Assembly (NCBI GenBank): GCA_964596125.1
Contig: CAZQRP010000022.1
Coordinates: forward strand, 1-59,801
DNA from: CAZQRP01 sp964596125
Lineage (GTDB): Bacteria; Chloroflexota; Dehalococcoidia; GIF9; UBA5629
Direction: 5' to 3'
DNA: 59,801 bases
The notes below the pieces were generated by a model. The model was not told the origin of the DNA. It saw nothing but the letters and a program-made list of their open reading frames with translations, and searched no databases. Made by a program: the position numbers and the translations under genes. This document shows, piece by piece, positions 32,545 to 42,050 of the stretch (within the stretch, counting starts at the first letter, position 1; the number at the start of each line of letters is the position of its first letter).

Positions 32545-32712
32545 GCGTACCTTAAAGCGTGCAGTCCAGCCGTCACCGGATTTTTCTGTCATAGCTGTCA
32601 AACCTTTCATTACTCTGAGGTGTAGAATCGGGAGCGGGCAATGGCATTGGTTCGGTGATGGAATAAGGCTGAGTTTCAGATTCCGGTATGGAAGCTACAG
32701 GCAGTAATCAGG

Positions 32713-33855
32713 CTAACTGAACAGGGGAATGAGCATGAGCATTGCCCCTCCGGCTACAACTGAGGCAATTTGTCCCGCAGTATTGGCCCCGGCAGCATGC
32801 ATCAGAAGATGGTTGTACGGATCAGCTTCCAGCCCAACCTTTTGGACTACCCGGGCCGACATCGGAAACGCCGAAATCCCGGCAGCGCCAATCAGCGGAT
32901 TGACCTTACCGCCGGACAGGATGGACATTAACTTACCGAAGATAACACCTGCCACTGTATCCAGAGAAAAGGCAATCAGTCCCATTATGAAGATAATTAT
33001 TACCTCAATCTTAAGAAAATCGGCAGCCACCATCATTCCCCCGACCGTAAGCCCGAGCAGGATCGTCACAATATTTGCCATCTCATTTTCAGCGGCGGAG
33101 GAAAGCCTGTTCACCGCGCCCGATTCACGCAGCAGATTGCCGAACATGAGACAGCCGATAAGCGGAGTCGCTTTGGGGGCCAGCAAGCCGACCACGAGTA
33201 TTGTTGCCAGCGGAAAGATAATCCTGGTCTGCCGGGAGATTTTTCCCGCTGTAACCGGCATTTTCAGCTTTCTTTCCTCTTTCGTCGTCAGAAGCTTCAT
33301 TATCGGCGGCTGGATAATGGGCACCAGCGCCATATAAGAATAGGCAGCAATCACGATCGCCGGGGCATACTTGGAGCCGAGCACAGTTGAGACGTAAATC
33401 GAGGTGGGGCCATCCGCCGAACCGATTATACCGATGGAGGCAGCATCGTTTAGATTGAAGTCCATGATCCTGAGCCAGCCGTCACCCAACAGGTAAGCCA
33501 AAAAGAACGTGCCGAAAATACCGAACTGGGCGGCAGCACCGAGGAGAACGGTGTAGGGTCTTTCCAGGAAAGGTCCAAAGTCAATCATGGCACCGATACC
33601 GATGAAAATAAGCAGCGGGAAGAGCTCAGTCTCGATTCCTGCTTTCCTTAAAATAGCGAAAAGTCCGCCGGCCTCGGCTATGCCGCCAAGGGGTATATTG
33701 GTAAGAATGATGCCGGTACCTATGGGTATAAGCAGGACTGGTTCTACATTCCTGACAATGCCCAGATAGATCAGCAGACATCCTGTCGCCAGCATGACAA
33801 TAGCCTGCCAGTTCAGACTGAGAAAGCCGAGGAAATCTCCTGCCGCTATGCCCAC
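32713..33855 (-). CDS. sodium-pumping decarboxylase beta subunit (OadB/MmdB type)
   Basis: 380 residues, about ten transmembrane helices. The Na+ channel motifs are present: GIGAMIDFGPFLERP, ASIGIIGSADGPTSIYVST with the conserved Asp, and the C-terminal ISAFPMSARVVQKVG with NHLLMHAAGANTAGQI. This subunit couples decarboxylation of carboxybiotin to Na+ export in oxaloacetate, methylmalonyl-CoA or glutaconyl-CoA decarboxylases. The carboxyltransferase alpha subunit and biotin carrier are not in the window. The GTG start at 33855 follows GGAGG inside the end of the gamma-like gene. Confidence 0.93.
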   Translation of the reverse strand: MGIAAGDFLGFLSLNWQAIVMLATGCLLIYLGIVRNVEPVLLIPIGTGIILTNIPLGGIAEAGGLFAILRKAGIETELFPLLIFIGIGAMIDFGPFLERPYTVLLGAAAQFGIFGTFFLAYLLGDGWLRIMDFNLNDAASIGIIGSADGPTSIYVSTVLGSKYAPAIVIAAYSYMALVPIIQPPIMKLLTTKEERKLKMPVTAGKISRQTRIIFPLATILVVGLLAPKATPLIGCLMFGNLLRESGAVNRLSSAAENEMANIVTILLGLTVGGMMVAADFLKIEVIIIFIMGLIAFSLDTVAGVIFGKLMSILSGGKVNPLIGAAGISAFPMSARVVQKVGLEADPYNHLLMHAAGANTAGQIASVVAGGAMLMLIPLFS

Positions 33856-33858
33856 TGC

Positions 33859-33984
33859 CTACTGCTCCTCCTTTGCTTTTGGTTTGAGTATCCTGTTCAG
33901 TAAGAGCATTATTCCGAGTAAGGCAATAAGCACAACAAATATGATTGCCATTCCTAAAAGGACTATCCATAAAGCCGTAATCAC
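33859..33984 (-). CDS. sodium-pumping decarboxylase gamma-like subunit (41 residues)
   Basis: GTG at 33982-33984 to TAG at 33859-33861: ITALWIVLLGMAIIFVVLIA, a single helix, then a short cytosolic tail LNRILKPKAKEEQ. This is the size and topology of OadG-type gamma subunits, which anchor the peripheral subunits to beta. AGGGGA lies 11 bases upstream. It ends three bases before the beta GTG, and its last codons carry the beta ribosome binding site. Confidence 0.75.
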   Translation of the reverse strand: MITALWIVLLGMAIIFVVLIALLGIMLLLNRILKPKAKEEQ

Positions 33985-34926
33985 TGGTGTGCTTCCCCTG
34001 TAATTTACTTTAGATGCCCGAGTTTGTTCGAGTAAACGTCAGGCTCTTTTACCATGCCCTTATCGCCCACATACTTGCTCGTAAATCCGGCAGCAGCGCT
34101 TGTGGTGAGGTAGTTACTTCATTTTGCGATTTCTTTTGTTTATGGAATCAAACAGTCGTACCCGCTTTATCTGCGGATGCCATATCATTCTCATCGGCCG
34201 TATAAATGATATACTCTTTTTCCGTTTTGCTCAACAGGTTAGTACCTAGCTTAACCACAGCGGCGCCTCGGCCGAGGGTATCTCACTCTGCTGGCCCTCA
34301 AGCTTGGCGGGATGGACGCAATGTAATACGGTATTTCCCCTTCTGTCTGGGTCGGGAAATACCGGGGAGATAATGTAGGGGATAAGGGGAGTGTACTATT
34401 ATGCTTAAGCTGAAGTGTAGAATTGTTGCCAATAGTCAGTTTATCGAAAACGGGCAAGAGGGCAGGCTATTGACCTGCCACCACGCAAATGTATAGGACT
34501 GTAGATGGAGCTCTTATTGAGTCTGAGTAATCTATATATCCCTTTTACTATATAAAGAATAGATATGCCCGGAGACCGGGATTTATCTGTACCTGCACAT
34601 TAGAAAAAAAACCGAAGCGCCTACTACCAGAATCCCGATAACCAGAACAGCTACCCAGTCTGTCATTGCCTGATCCTTTGTCCACCCTTTTTATTTTATA
34701 TTGTTATAACGTATTTTCTTTGAATTGGTTTATGTAAATTACAACAATAAGTAAATCTTCTCTATGTGTGTCAAGGCAAAGAAGAGCTCTGGACCTGTGT
34801 CGCAGCGGAGCGGCTGCTTGCAGTTGGCTGTGGTGGTTGCAAACTGCAGATTGAGTCCGGCACAGACAATAAAGCTGACCACGCTGTTATGCCGGTTATA
34901 GACATCTGTGGTTTATAAGCGGGCAG
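33985..34926. other. gene-poor region with a hairpin and one possible micro-ORF
   Basis: About 940 bases. CGGTATTTCCC (34329-34339) pairs with GGGAAATACCG (34354-34364). The minus strand at 34154-34267 reads VVKLGTNLLS followed by about 27 polar residues, possibly a decayed gene. Apart from the 27-residue frame at 34583-34666 I see no complete gene. Confidence 0.4.
34583..34666 (-). CDS. possible 27-residue membrane peptide
   Basis: ATG at 34664-34666: MTDWVAVLVIGILVVGASVF, then FLMCRYR and TAA. It is almost entirely one transmembrane helix. AAGGA lies about seven bases upstream. No family recognised; the hydrophobic helix and ribosome binding site are the only support. Confidence 0.35.
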   Translation of the reverse strand: MTDWVAVLVIGILVVGASVFFLMCRYR

Positions 34927-35319
34927 TTACTGGCTGCTGCGTGCCGTACGCCAGGGATAAAAGGCAAGAAAAGCCGCCGCGAAAACCGCATGCAGGATAA
35001 TTCCCATTCCTGCCTGACTGAAGTCAACATATCCCTGAATGACGGAGTATAAACCAAGTACTAAGCTGAGACTGCAATTCAGTATAGCAAATTTCACCCA
35101 ATTGATATGCCGCAGCGGGTCGCGTGCCGCGATTATTATGAAGACCGAAATCGAGATTAGGAAGCCGGCAAGACCCGCTAACATGTATGCTACGTAGGCA
35201 GGTCCCTTCTCATAACCCATCATGCTACCTAATTGAAGAGGAACAAAGATATACGCCAGACCAAATAGAATCCCTAAAATCCCCCACACCATCATCGTTA
35301 CCCTTAAAGCCTTGATCAT
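34927..35319 (-). CDS. four-helix membrane protein of unknown function
   Basis: 130 residues with about four hydrophobic helices (near 8-30, 42-65, 75-95 and 103-122) and short loops. No catalytic or metal motif is visible. The start MIKALRVTMMVWGIL is preceded by a purine-rich GGAGGAGGCAAG block. It stands alone, with a transcript of its own expected. Confidence 0.75.
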   Translation of the reverse strand: MIKALRVTMMVWGILGILFGLAYIFVPLQLGSMMGYEKGPAYVAYMLAGLAGFLISISVFIIIAARDPLRHINWVKFAILNCSLSLVLGLYSVIQGYVDFSQAGMGIILHAVFAAAFLAFYPWRTARSSQ

Positions 35320-35390
35320 CGCTTGCCTCCTCCAGGAAGATTGGCACCATTATAGTGGAGACTATACGCACTGTCTAGACCTTATACTCG

Positions 35391-35520
35391 AGCTGCTTTG
35401 ACCTTGTAACGATCAGATATAAGCAAGTTAACAAATAAGCATATATACCTAGTTCTTCATGTTTACAAATAGGCATTAAAGCCGATGATATTCCCGATTG
35501 CTGTGTTATATATTAAATCA
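35391..35520. repeat. direct repeat upstream of histidine kinase, copy 1
   Basis: Aligns by eye at about 60% with 37220-37345: shared blocks are CGATCA, TAACAAATAA, CATAT, GTAGGCA/ATAGGCA and CGGATGATATTCC/CCGATGATATTCC. The two copies flank the kinase gene in the same orientation. Confidence 0.45.
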
Positions 35521-35679
35521 TTGTTACACTAAAACGAGAGAGCTAAATAAAAAGCGTTTCGCGTGTTGTGTTAATTTTATGGGATTTTTACCATTTGAAG
35601 TATGTGTAAGTTTCCTGGTAGAAAAGCCTGAACAAATTTCTACACTAATTAGCGTTTTCATAAAAATCATTTAATAAAT

Positions 35680-37131
35680 ATGAGATATCAATTATCATTG
35701 AGTTGGCTATTTAAGCTTATTTTAAAGCCGGCTTTCTGGATTGTTCTTGTTATACTCGTATTAATTACCATCCCCTACTATGCAGAAGCTTTAGAGCATC
35801 CAGCGATACTCATAAACTTCTTCACTATGCTCGGCTTAACCCGCCATTCCTTTGAGCGAGTACTATATTTAGCACCGATAATCTGGGGAGCTTTTTTATT
35901 CGGTCGCAAAGGTGCTGTTATTATTTCGTTCATTACAATTACATTAATGCTACCTCGTGCACTTTTATTATCATCGACATATTTGGATGATATATTTGAG
36001 ATCAGTGCAATTTTCATCATGGGCAATATACTCGCTATTACAATTGGGGCAGTTCGTGGCGAACGAGAACGACGTATCCAGTTAGAAATTGCCCAGAAGG
36101 ACTTGAAAATATCAGAAGAAAGATATAGAAGCATATTTGAGAATGCTCTTGATGCTATCTGGCTTCACGACTTGGATGGTAATGTTCTTACGTGTAATGA
36201 ATCGGCCGGGAAACTTACTGGTTTTAATTTAAATCGGCTGGTGAAAATGAATGTTAAGGATTTCCTATCTGATGACAGTCTCAAGTTATCGCGGGAAATT
36301 CGTCGAAAATTACTCACAGGCCAACATGTGGAGCAACCCTATGAGCAATGTTTAATTAAGAATGATAAAAGCGAGGCATTTATTCAAATAGTTACCAGCC
36401 TTATTTATCTTAAAGGTGAGCCTGTGGCTTTTCAGCACATTGCCAGGGACATCACGGAGCAGAAAAGATTTCAAGAAAATCTTAGGTTTTATTCACAAAA
36501 GCTTACCAGGATGTTTGAAGATGAGAAAGAACGTTTATCGCGTAAAGTTTATGATGAACTGATCCAGCTTCTGACTGTGCATTCCCGGCAATTGGATGAG
36601 ATCACCTCTAATATCAGAGGGCTTTCAAAGAGGAGCCGCACTTATTTAGAAAATGTCATACAGCAAACCAATAATATGATTGAGGAATTACATAATTTGG
36701 GCTCGAACCTGAGACCTCCAACATTGGACCATCTCGGTTTGTTACCTGCATTAAAATCACTTTCTTATGATGTGGCAGAGCAGTCAGGAATAGCCATAAA
36801 AGTTGAAAGCATAGGTACTGAACGTCGTCTTCCTAAAGAAATAGAGTTAGTACTTTTCCGGATTACTGAGGAGGCACTAAGAAATACCTGGCGTCATTCT
36901 GGTGCTCCTGAAGTTGATATTGCAGTGGAATTCGGTGATAACAGGGTAAAATTAATTGTCAGTGACAATGGCAAGGGCTCAAACCTTCCAAAGATGATGA
37001 GCGACTTGGTAAGAGATGGGAAACTTGGATTGGCAGGGATGCAGGAGCGAGCCCTATTAGTCGGTGGCACACTTATTGTAAAATCTGAGCCGGGTAAAGG
37101 AACCAGTATAGCTATGGAAGTACCTGCATAG
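35680..37131 (+). CDS. membrane PAS histidine-kinase-like protein lacking the phospho-acceptor His
   Basis: 483 residues. N-terminal membrane region (about 12-130), PAS domain (about 145-265, RYRSIFENALDAIWLHDLDG), HisKA_3-type dimerisation region and HATPase domain (ITEEALRNTWRHSGAP, VSDNGKG, KLGLAGMQERA). In HisKA_3 kinases the acceptor motif is xLHDE; here it is ERLSRKVYDELIQ, with Tyr (TAT) for His (CAT). The ATP-binding boxes are intact, so it may be a pseudokinase or partner subunit. No response regulator is adjacent. Relatives are numerous in Dehalococcoides. Confidence 0.9.
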   Translation: MRYQLSLSWLFKLILKPAFWIVLVILVLITIPYYAEALEHPAILINFFTMLGLTRHSFERVLYLAPIIWGAFLFGRKGAVIISFITITLMLPRALLLSSTYLDDIFEISAIFIMGNILAITIGAVRGERERRIQLEIAQKDLKISEERYRSIFENALDAIWLHDLDGNVLTCNESAGKLTGFNLNRLVKMNVKDFLSDDSLKLSREIRRKLLTGQHVEQPYEQCLIKNDKSEAFIQIVTSLIYLKGEPVAFQHIARDITEQKRFQENLRFYSQKLTRMFEDEKERLSRKVYDELIQLLTVHSRQLDEITSNIRGLSKRSRTYLENVIQQTNNMIEELHNLGSNLRPPTLDHLGLLPALKSLSYDVAEQSGIAIKVESIGTERRLPKEIELVLFRITEEALRNTWRHSGAPEVDIAVEFGDNRVKLIVSDNGKGSNLPKMMSDLVRDGKLGLAGMQERALLVGGTLIVKSEPGKGTSIAMEVPA

Positions 37132-37818
37132 AAAATCAACAATTAATATTATGGACTTATAGTTCTATTATTACAGGTCCAATAAATATTTATCACTCAA
37201 TAAAATATACATAAGGTACAGTTAACTTGACGACGATCAAGCATTAGCAAAATAACAAATAACCATATCCCAGGTTTTTCTAGCTTGGAAGTAGGCAGGA
37301 AGTCGGATGATATTCCATTGCGAGGTTATAAAATAACTTGGTATCAAGCTATGCTATGAGATAACGCAGAAATTTTCTGACTGTGGTAATAAGATATTCC
37401 TCGTGGTTTTAAACAATCAACGTAACTGTGACCTCTCGGTAGACCTTTCGCGCCTGGTATCTTATCAGTTCCGGAAATCCCGGTTGGAATATAATCAGGC
37501 ATTATGTTCCACCGCCTTTGAGGTATTTTAATTAGTTACCCATGTTTGGCTATGATTGAACACGGTTTACCCAAGGGCTTGAATTGGTGAGCTATATCCT
37601 ATTTCTTGATGTGCCTTTAATCGATAGCTGCAGGACATTTAATTGATCTGATGATCGTATGCCATATAATTAGGTCGTGTACGAATACCTTTAACGGGAA
37701 ATGCCGGACCGGCCATGAACTATATTGCGCTTCTAAAGGAGGAAGAGTACTATTTACAGGATGGTCGCAAGATGTATCTGAAAAGCAATATATTTCGCGG
37801 ACGGAGTAATAAAATTCA
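37132..37818. other. intergenic region with direct-repeat copy
   Basis: About 690 bases with no supported gene. It contains the second copy of the direct repeat (37220-37345). I see no RNA gene. Confidence 0.45.
37220..37345. repeat. direct repeat downstream of histidine kinase, copy 2
   Basis: Diverged partner of 35391-35520 in direct orientation. It could be a shared promoter-like region or the scar of a segmental duplication or insertion carrying the kinase gene. Confidence 0.45.
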
Positions 37819-38388
37819 ATGGAACCAGAACATGATAAAAAGTTGAAGTCGCTCATTGTCTATTTTTCGGCTACTGGTAACACTGAGAAAGTAGCCAATG
37901 CGATTCGAGAGGCTTTAAACAAAGAAAAAGTGGAAGTAACGTTGCTGACAGTGAAAGAAGCCGGCAGCGAAGAGTTATACGATTATGATTTGGTCTTTCT
38001 CGGATCGCCATCAATCCAGTTTCTTCCTGCGGAACCGGTGATACGTTATATAAAGGAGAAGATGAAAGTCCACCAGGAACGCGGCGATATAAAGGTTGGC
38101 GCACCTAAACTACCCGGCAAGACCGGGGTGGTATTCAGTACCTATTCAGGGCCGCATACCGGAATAAATGAAGTCATTCCGGCTACCAGGTACATGGGAC
38201 AGTTACTTGAGCATCTTGGTTTTGAGATAGCAGGAGAATGGCATGTTGTTGGTGAGTTCCACGGACGACCGGAGCTTAGCACCAGGGGGAGACTGGGGGA
38301 TATTAGGGGCCGTCCCAACGAGCAGGATATAGCAACAGTAGAAAATCTGGTTTCCAGGCTGGTCAGATCTATCCCGGCTGTGTCGTAG
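37819..38388 (+). CDS. flavodoxin-like protein
   Basis: 189 residues. The FMN-phosphate loop is SATGNTEKVA near residues 17-26, and the DLVFLGSPSIQ and VVFSTYSGPHTG segments are consistent with the isoalloxazine-binding loops. It is longer than classical flavodoxins, with a C-terminal extension (FHGRPELSTRGRLGDIRGRP) like flavodoxin-fold oxidoreductases of anaerobes. Likely a cytosolic electron carrier or NAD(P)H:quinone-type reductase. The ATG has no strong ribosome binding site. Confidence 0.88.
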   Translation: MEPEHDKKLKSLIVYFSATGNTEKVANAIREALNKEKVEVTLLTVKEAGSEELYDYDLVFLGSPSIQFLPAEPVIRYIKEKMKVHQERGDIKVGAPKLPGKTGVVFSTYSGPHTGINEVIPATRYMGQLLEHLGFEIAGEWHVVGEFHGRPELSTRGRLGDIRGRPNEQDIATVENLVSRLVRSIPAVS

Positions 38389-38576
38389 CGGGGATAATCG
38401 GAACACAACGCTGGCCTAAAGCGGGAAGAGTAAAAGCTGTTTAAAGCGTCCGTTACTCAGTCGCGTCTTTCGTGTTGAAGACGCCGGATTCTTTGAAATC
38501 TTAATGTACTATGCCGGCCATTTCGTTATAGTATCTGCTATACTGAAGAGTCTAATAAATGAGAGGAGGTATTACA

Positions 38577-39347
38577 ATGGTGACTACCCTGGAAGGGAAA
38601 GTAGCCCTGGTTACAGGTGGAAGCAGTGGCATCGGTAGGGCGACTGCGATTGCATTTGTCAGGAACGGGGCAAAGGTAGTTATGGCTGATATTGATGTCG
38701 AAGGTGGGCAGGAGACAGGACGGATGATTAAACAATCCGGCGGTGATGCTATTTTTATCAAAACCGACGTTTCAAAGGCATCTGAAGTAATAGCGATGAT
38801 CGATAAAACGATTGCAACATATGGTCACCTGGACTGTGCCTATAATAACGCCGGGATTCTTTATAGAGGACCTTCTCAGCAGACCAGTGAATGTACCGAA
38901 GAGGACTGGGACCGTCTTATGAGCATTAATTTGAAAGGTCTGTGGTTGTGTATGAAATATGAGATTCGTCAAATGCTGAAACAGGGTTCGGGAGCCATCG
39001 TTAATACCTCGTCCATAGCAGGAATAGTAGCACTCAGGGATAGTGTTGCCTACAATGCCAGTAAACATGGTGTAACCGGATTGACCAGGGCAGCGGCACT
39101 GGAATATGCCAAGTCCGGTATCCGTGTCAATGCAGTTTGTCCCGGTTTCATAAAAACGCCGATGACAGAACCACCCAGTGAGAGTGCAGCTAAGGCTTTT
39201 GCTGAACGCATGGACCGGGATATGCCAATGGGGCGTATGGGTACTCCTGAAGAAGTTGCTGAGGCTGTGGTATGGCTGTGTTCGGATGCTGCTTCATTCA
39301 TTACCGGGCATCCACTGGCTGTAGATGGCGGTTGGATGGCGCAGTAG
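38577..39347 (+). CDS. short-chain dehydrogenase/reductase
   Basis: 256 residues from the ATG at 38577 (GAGGAGGT seven bases upstream, preferred to the ATG at 38559 that precedes it). Cofactor motif TGGSSGIGRA, NNAG at about 87-90, catalytic Ser in NTSSIAGIV and YNASK, and C-terminal DGGWMAQ are canonical. An Asp after the second strand (MADIDVEGG) favours NAD(H). Substrate unknown; probably beta-oxidation-like or alcohol chemistry. Confidence 0.93.
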   Translation: MVTTLEGKVALVTGGSSGIGRATAIAFVRNGAKVVMADIDVEGGQETGRMIKQSGGDAIFIKTDVSKASEVIAMIDKTIATYGHLDCAYNNAGILYRGPSQQTSECTEEDWDRLMSINLKGLWLCMKYEIRQMLKQGSGAIVNTSSIAGIVALRDSVAYNASKHGVTGLTRAAALEYAKSGIRVNAVCPGFIKTPMTEPPSESAAKAFAERMDRDMPMGRMGTPEEVAEAVVWLCSDAASFITGHPLAVDGGWMAQ

Positions 39348-39538
39348 AATAAAGTGGAGAGAGACCAAGATACAACCGCATGGTAGGGACTGCCTGCTGC
39401 AGTAGCACCGGTCCTGACCGATGGCTTCCTGACAGCGGAGAGAATATTTGTCATTTAATTTCTACCACTCCACCGGTAAACTAAATGACGATACTGCCTC
39501 CAGTCCAGCCTGGTGATAGCTATTTTCTTGTACCGGCT

Positions 39539-41212
39539 TTACGGAATGACCGGCAAGAGTAAGTACGATATAAATGTTCTGTTATGGTAAATCTTATGCA
39601 GTGTCGTCTTACTACTACAGATATGCATACCACCGGGTACGTTGTCCATGCTGGCAATCACCAGCTCGATACGGTGCCCTGCTTTAAACAGGTTTGAAAT
39701 CGGCGGAAGCCCGATGATATACTCGTATACTTTTCCCGCTGAGAGCGGCTCCCGGCTTGTGTGTGGATGCCAGGGATACCAGGGTTCCGATTTGCTTTCA
39801 TCGAGGGCCCTGTGTGATGCCTTAAGCCAGCTATCCGAGAGCTCGCGCTGTGTTCCATTTTCATCGACGTCGTACAACTTTACGTACCAGTTTGTATCAT
39901 CGGTATCGATGGAAGCGAATAAATATAAGGCCATCGGTCCCGTGATCTCCATGTCCTGGGGCAGGGGGGGAGTGGTATATCTTACTGATTGAATATCGGA
40001 AGTCTGTGAGAGGGGTTCCTGAACGAAACAGTCAGGCTGGTCATCCTCGGTACTGGGTGTTTCCAATAAACGCTTCCAGCTACGGAGGTAGAACTTTGTC
40101 CACCTGGTTCTTGCCAGGGGCCATTCCTGCTCATATCTCCACTGGTTAGCTCCCATGACAAATATCTTTATTGGTGGTTCATCCATGATCCCTGTGTCTA
40201 TCCCTTTGAGCCAGTAGTCCATCCATCTCAGAAGCTCATCGTGCTGTGTAATCCAGGGGCGGTCTACGGTAAAAGGAGGGACCATGAGTATCTTTTTCGG
40301 CACGTTTACATTGCAGTATACCTGCCACGCCGCTTCGGCCCAGAGGTGAGACCAGGGGCCGCCTGTGTACAGGGGCACCTTGATTCTGTCGAACTTGGTA
40401 GCAGGCGTTCTCTCCGACCAGAACGGGCCGTCATCAGGATTTAGCAGGACGTCAGCGAAGAGAGGATTTTTTGACGGATATCTGAGTACGCTCCAGTAAA
40501 TACTATATATTCTCAAGTCTGGATCGTTGAGCCTCTCTTGCTGTAGTCTCTCGAATTCTTCCGTGGGGAGGTTCTTCATTGTCGCCGATACCACGTTTCT
40601 TGGAGCATATCCGCTGCCGTTCACCGGCCCCGGATCCATAGGGCGTCCGGTGTAGTTACGGTATACCACCGGATAAATAACACCGCCGTGGGCGACCAGT
40701 CCGCGATATGTATCGTTATGTACCTCGAAAGGGAAAATAGCTTTAAGATGCGGTGGCTGTTCAATTGCCGTAAAAAGCTGCTCAATTGCGAAATACGATA
40801 TCCCTATCATTCCTACATTCCCGTCACACCATGGCTGCTGCGCAATCCATTCGACAAGATCGTAGCCATCCTGCTGTTCGCTTTTATCAAACATACCGAT
40901 GTGTTCCCCTTCTGAGTCACCGGTTCCCCTAACATCAGCGATTATGTGGGCATAACCTCTTGACAACAGGTACTCCGTATTTCCAGCCTCGATGGCTCCA
41001 TCCCAGAGAAGAGAACCTGCCGTTTTGAGCTGTTGTGGCATGGGTAGCGCCTGCAGGTCTTTGCCGTACACAGACATAGCCAGCAGGGCAGGGAATCTAC
41101 CCTCAGCATCCGGGAGGTATATGTCGGCTGCCAGGCGGACTCCGTCGCGCATTGGGACATATACGTTCTTCTCCGCTCTGATTTTGTATACCGGTTGAGA
41201 ACCCTGTTTCAT
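39539..41212 (-). CDS. CocE/NonD-family alpha/beta hydrolase
   Basis: 557 residues. The N-terminus VYVPMRDGVRLAADIYLPDA and ADVRGTGDSEGE are hallmarks of X-Pro dipeptidyl-peptidase/cocaine-esterase-type hydrolases. The nucleophile elbow is GMIGISYFAIEQ (GxSY). The C-terminal jelly-roll domain (from about residue 400, including LYLFASIDTDDTNWYVKLYD) is present. Activity is probably on esters, amides or acylated compounds. GGAGG precedes the ATG. No signal peptide is visible. Confidence 0.92.
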   Translation of the reverse strand: MKQGSQPVYKIRAEKNVYVPMRDGVRLAADIYLPDAEGRFPALLAMSVYGKDLQALPMPQQLKTAGSLLWDGAIEAGNTEYLLSRGYAHIIADVRGTGDSEGEHIGMFDKSEQQDGYDLVEWIAQQPWCDGNVGMIGISYFAIEQLFTAIEQPPHLKAIFPFEVHNDTYRGLVAHGGVIYPVVYRNYTGRPMDPGPVNGSGYAPRNVVSATMKNLPTEEFERLQQERLNDPDLRIYSIYWSVLRYPSKNPLFADVLLNPDDGPFWSERTPATKFDRIKVPLYTGGPWSHLWAEAAWQVYCNVNVPKKILMVPPFTVDRPWITQHDELLRWMDYWLKGIDTGIMDEPPIKIFVMGANQWRYEQEWPLARTRWTKFYLRSWKRLLETPSTEDDQPDCFVQEPLSQTSDIQSVRYTTPPLPQDMEITGPMALYLFASIDTDDTNWYVKLYDVDENGTQRELSDSWLKASHRALDESKSEPWYPWHPHTSREPLSAGKVYEYIIGLPPISNLFKAGHRIELVIASMDNVPGGMHICSSKTTLHKIYHNRTFISYLLLPVIP

Positions 41213-41507
41213 ACTGCACCTCCTCTAAAATCATCACTGTTCTCAGGTATAGCAAACGGTTGCTATAATCTACAGTCTACTTCTCCGTTTGTCAATACAT
41301 ACGCCGCCCAGTGCTCCGCGAGTATCCGGCAGCCTACCTCACTCGGAGTGGCGGCCGGTAGGGTTCGATGGTATACTCTAGAATCTACGGTTTACGTTTA
41401 TCGGTCGGTCGGATGAAACAGTAGAGCTTAGAGGGGCCAGATTGAGCTGGTATACCTCCTTTGTTTCGTATTAGAAGGGCATAATCTAAGTAACGGAGGT
41501 GGGTAAA

Positions 41508-41975
41508 ATGGGGAGCGAGATCACCGGAAAGGTTAAACTACCGCCTTTAGGTCAAATTGGCGTGGTGGTGAAAGACATTGATAAAGTAATAGAGTATTAC
41601 ATGTCGACTTTCAGTATCGGCCCGTGGGAAATAAAGGAGGGCGAATACCGTGAATTAAAGGTACGTGACCAGGTCTACTCATGCAAGACCAGGGTCGCCC
41701 GGGCTAGTTTGGGCCCTGTGGAGCTCGAATTATTCGAGGTCAGAGAGGGAAGATCGCTTCACTCTGAGTTCTTAGATAAAGGAAGGGAAGGCGTTCACCA
41801 TCTGGGTTTCATGGTGAGTAAGGAGGAAAAAGAGCTGATTATAGCAGAGCTAGCTGAAATCGGTATAGGCGTTGTCCAGGGTGCCAGACTGAAGAGTGGT
41901 GGCAGCTATGCATTCCTCGATACAGAAAGACCGGGCGGCATATTTTTCGAGCTGATCGAAAAGCTACCGGAGTAA
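41508..41975 (+). CDS. VOC/glyoxalase-family protein, methylmalonyl-CoA-epimerase-like
   Basis: 155 residues from the ATG at 41508, eight bases after GGAGG; the GTG at 41499 lies within that site. The vicinal-oxygen-chelate fold is visible as two beta-alpha-beta units: LGQIGVVVKDIDKVIEYYMS with FSIGPWEI, and GVHHLGFMVSK with GIFFELIEK. Metal ligands expected at His/Glu of HHLGF and FFELIE are present. A CoA-thioester or aromatic substrate is plausible next to two SDR genes, but it is not proven. Confidence 0.88.
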   Translation: MGSEITGKVKLPPLGQIGVVVKDIDKVIEYYMSTFSIGPWEIKEGEYRELKVRDQVYSCKTRVARASLGPVELELFEVREGRSLHSEFLDKGREGVHHLGFMVSKEEKELIIAELAEIGIGVVQGARLKSGGSYAFLDTERPGGIFFELIEKLPE

Positions 41976-42050
41976 TATCGTGCCCGTTGCTGCTATTGTA
42001 TGAAGGATAGAGCTCACGCTTTACGAAGTACATAGTTTCAGGAGGGAATA

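Noticed and set aside
34154..34267. Frame starting VVKLGTNLLS, recalling glutamate 5-kinase N-termini
   Set aside because: Only about ten residues match; the following residues do not resemble any kinase, and there is no ribosome binding site.
15123..41510. In-frame GTG codons nine bases before the chosen ATG at three genes (15134, 29152, 41499)
   Set aside because: The GTG is formed by the end of GGAGGTG, the ribosome binding site itself. This explains the coincidence without any regulatory meaning, and ATG was chosen.
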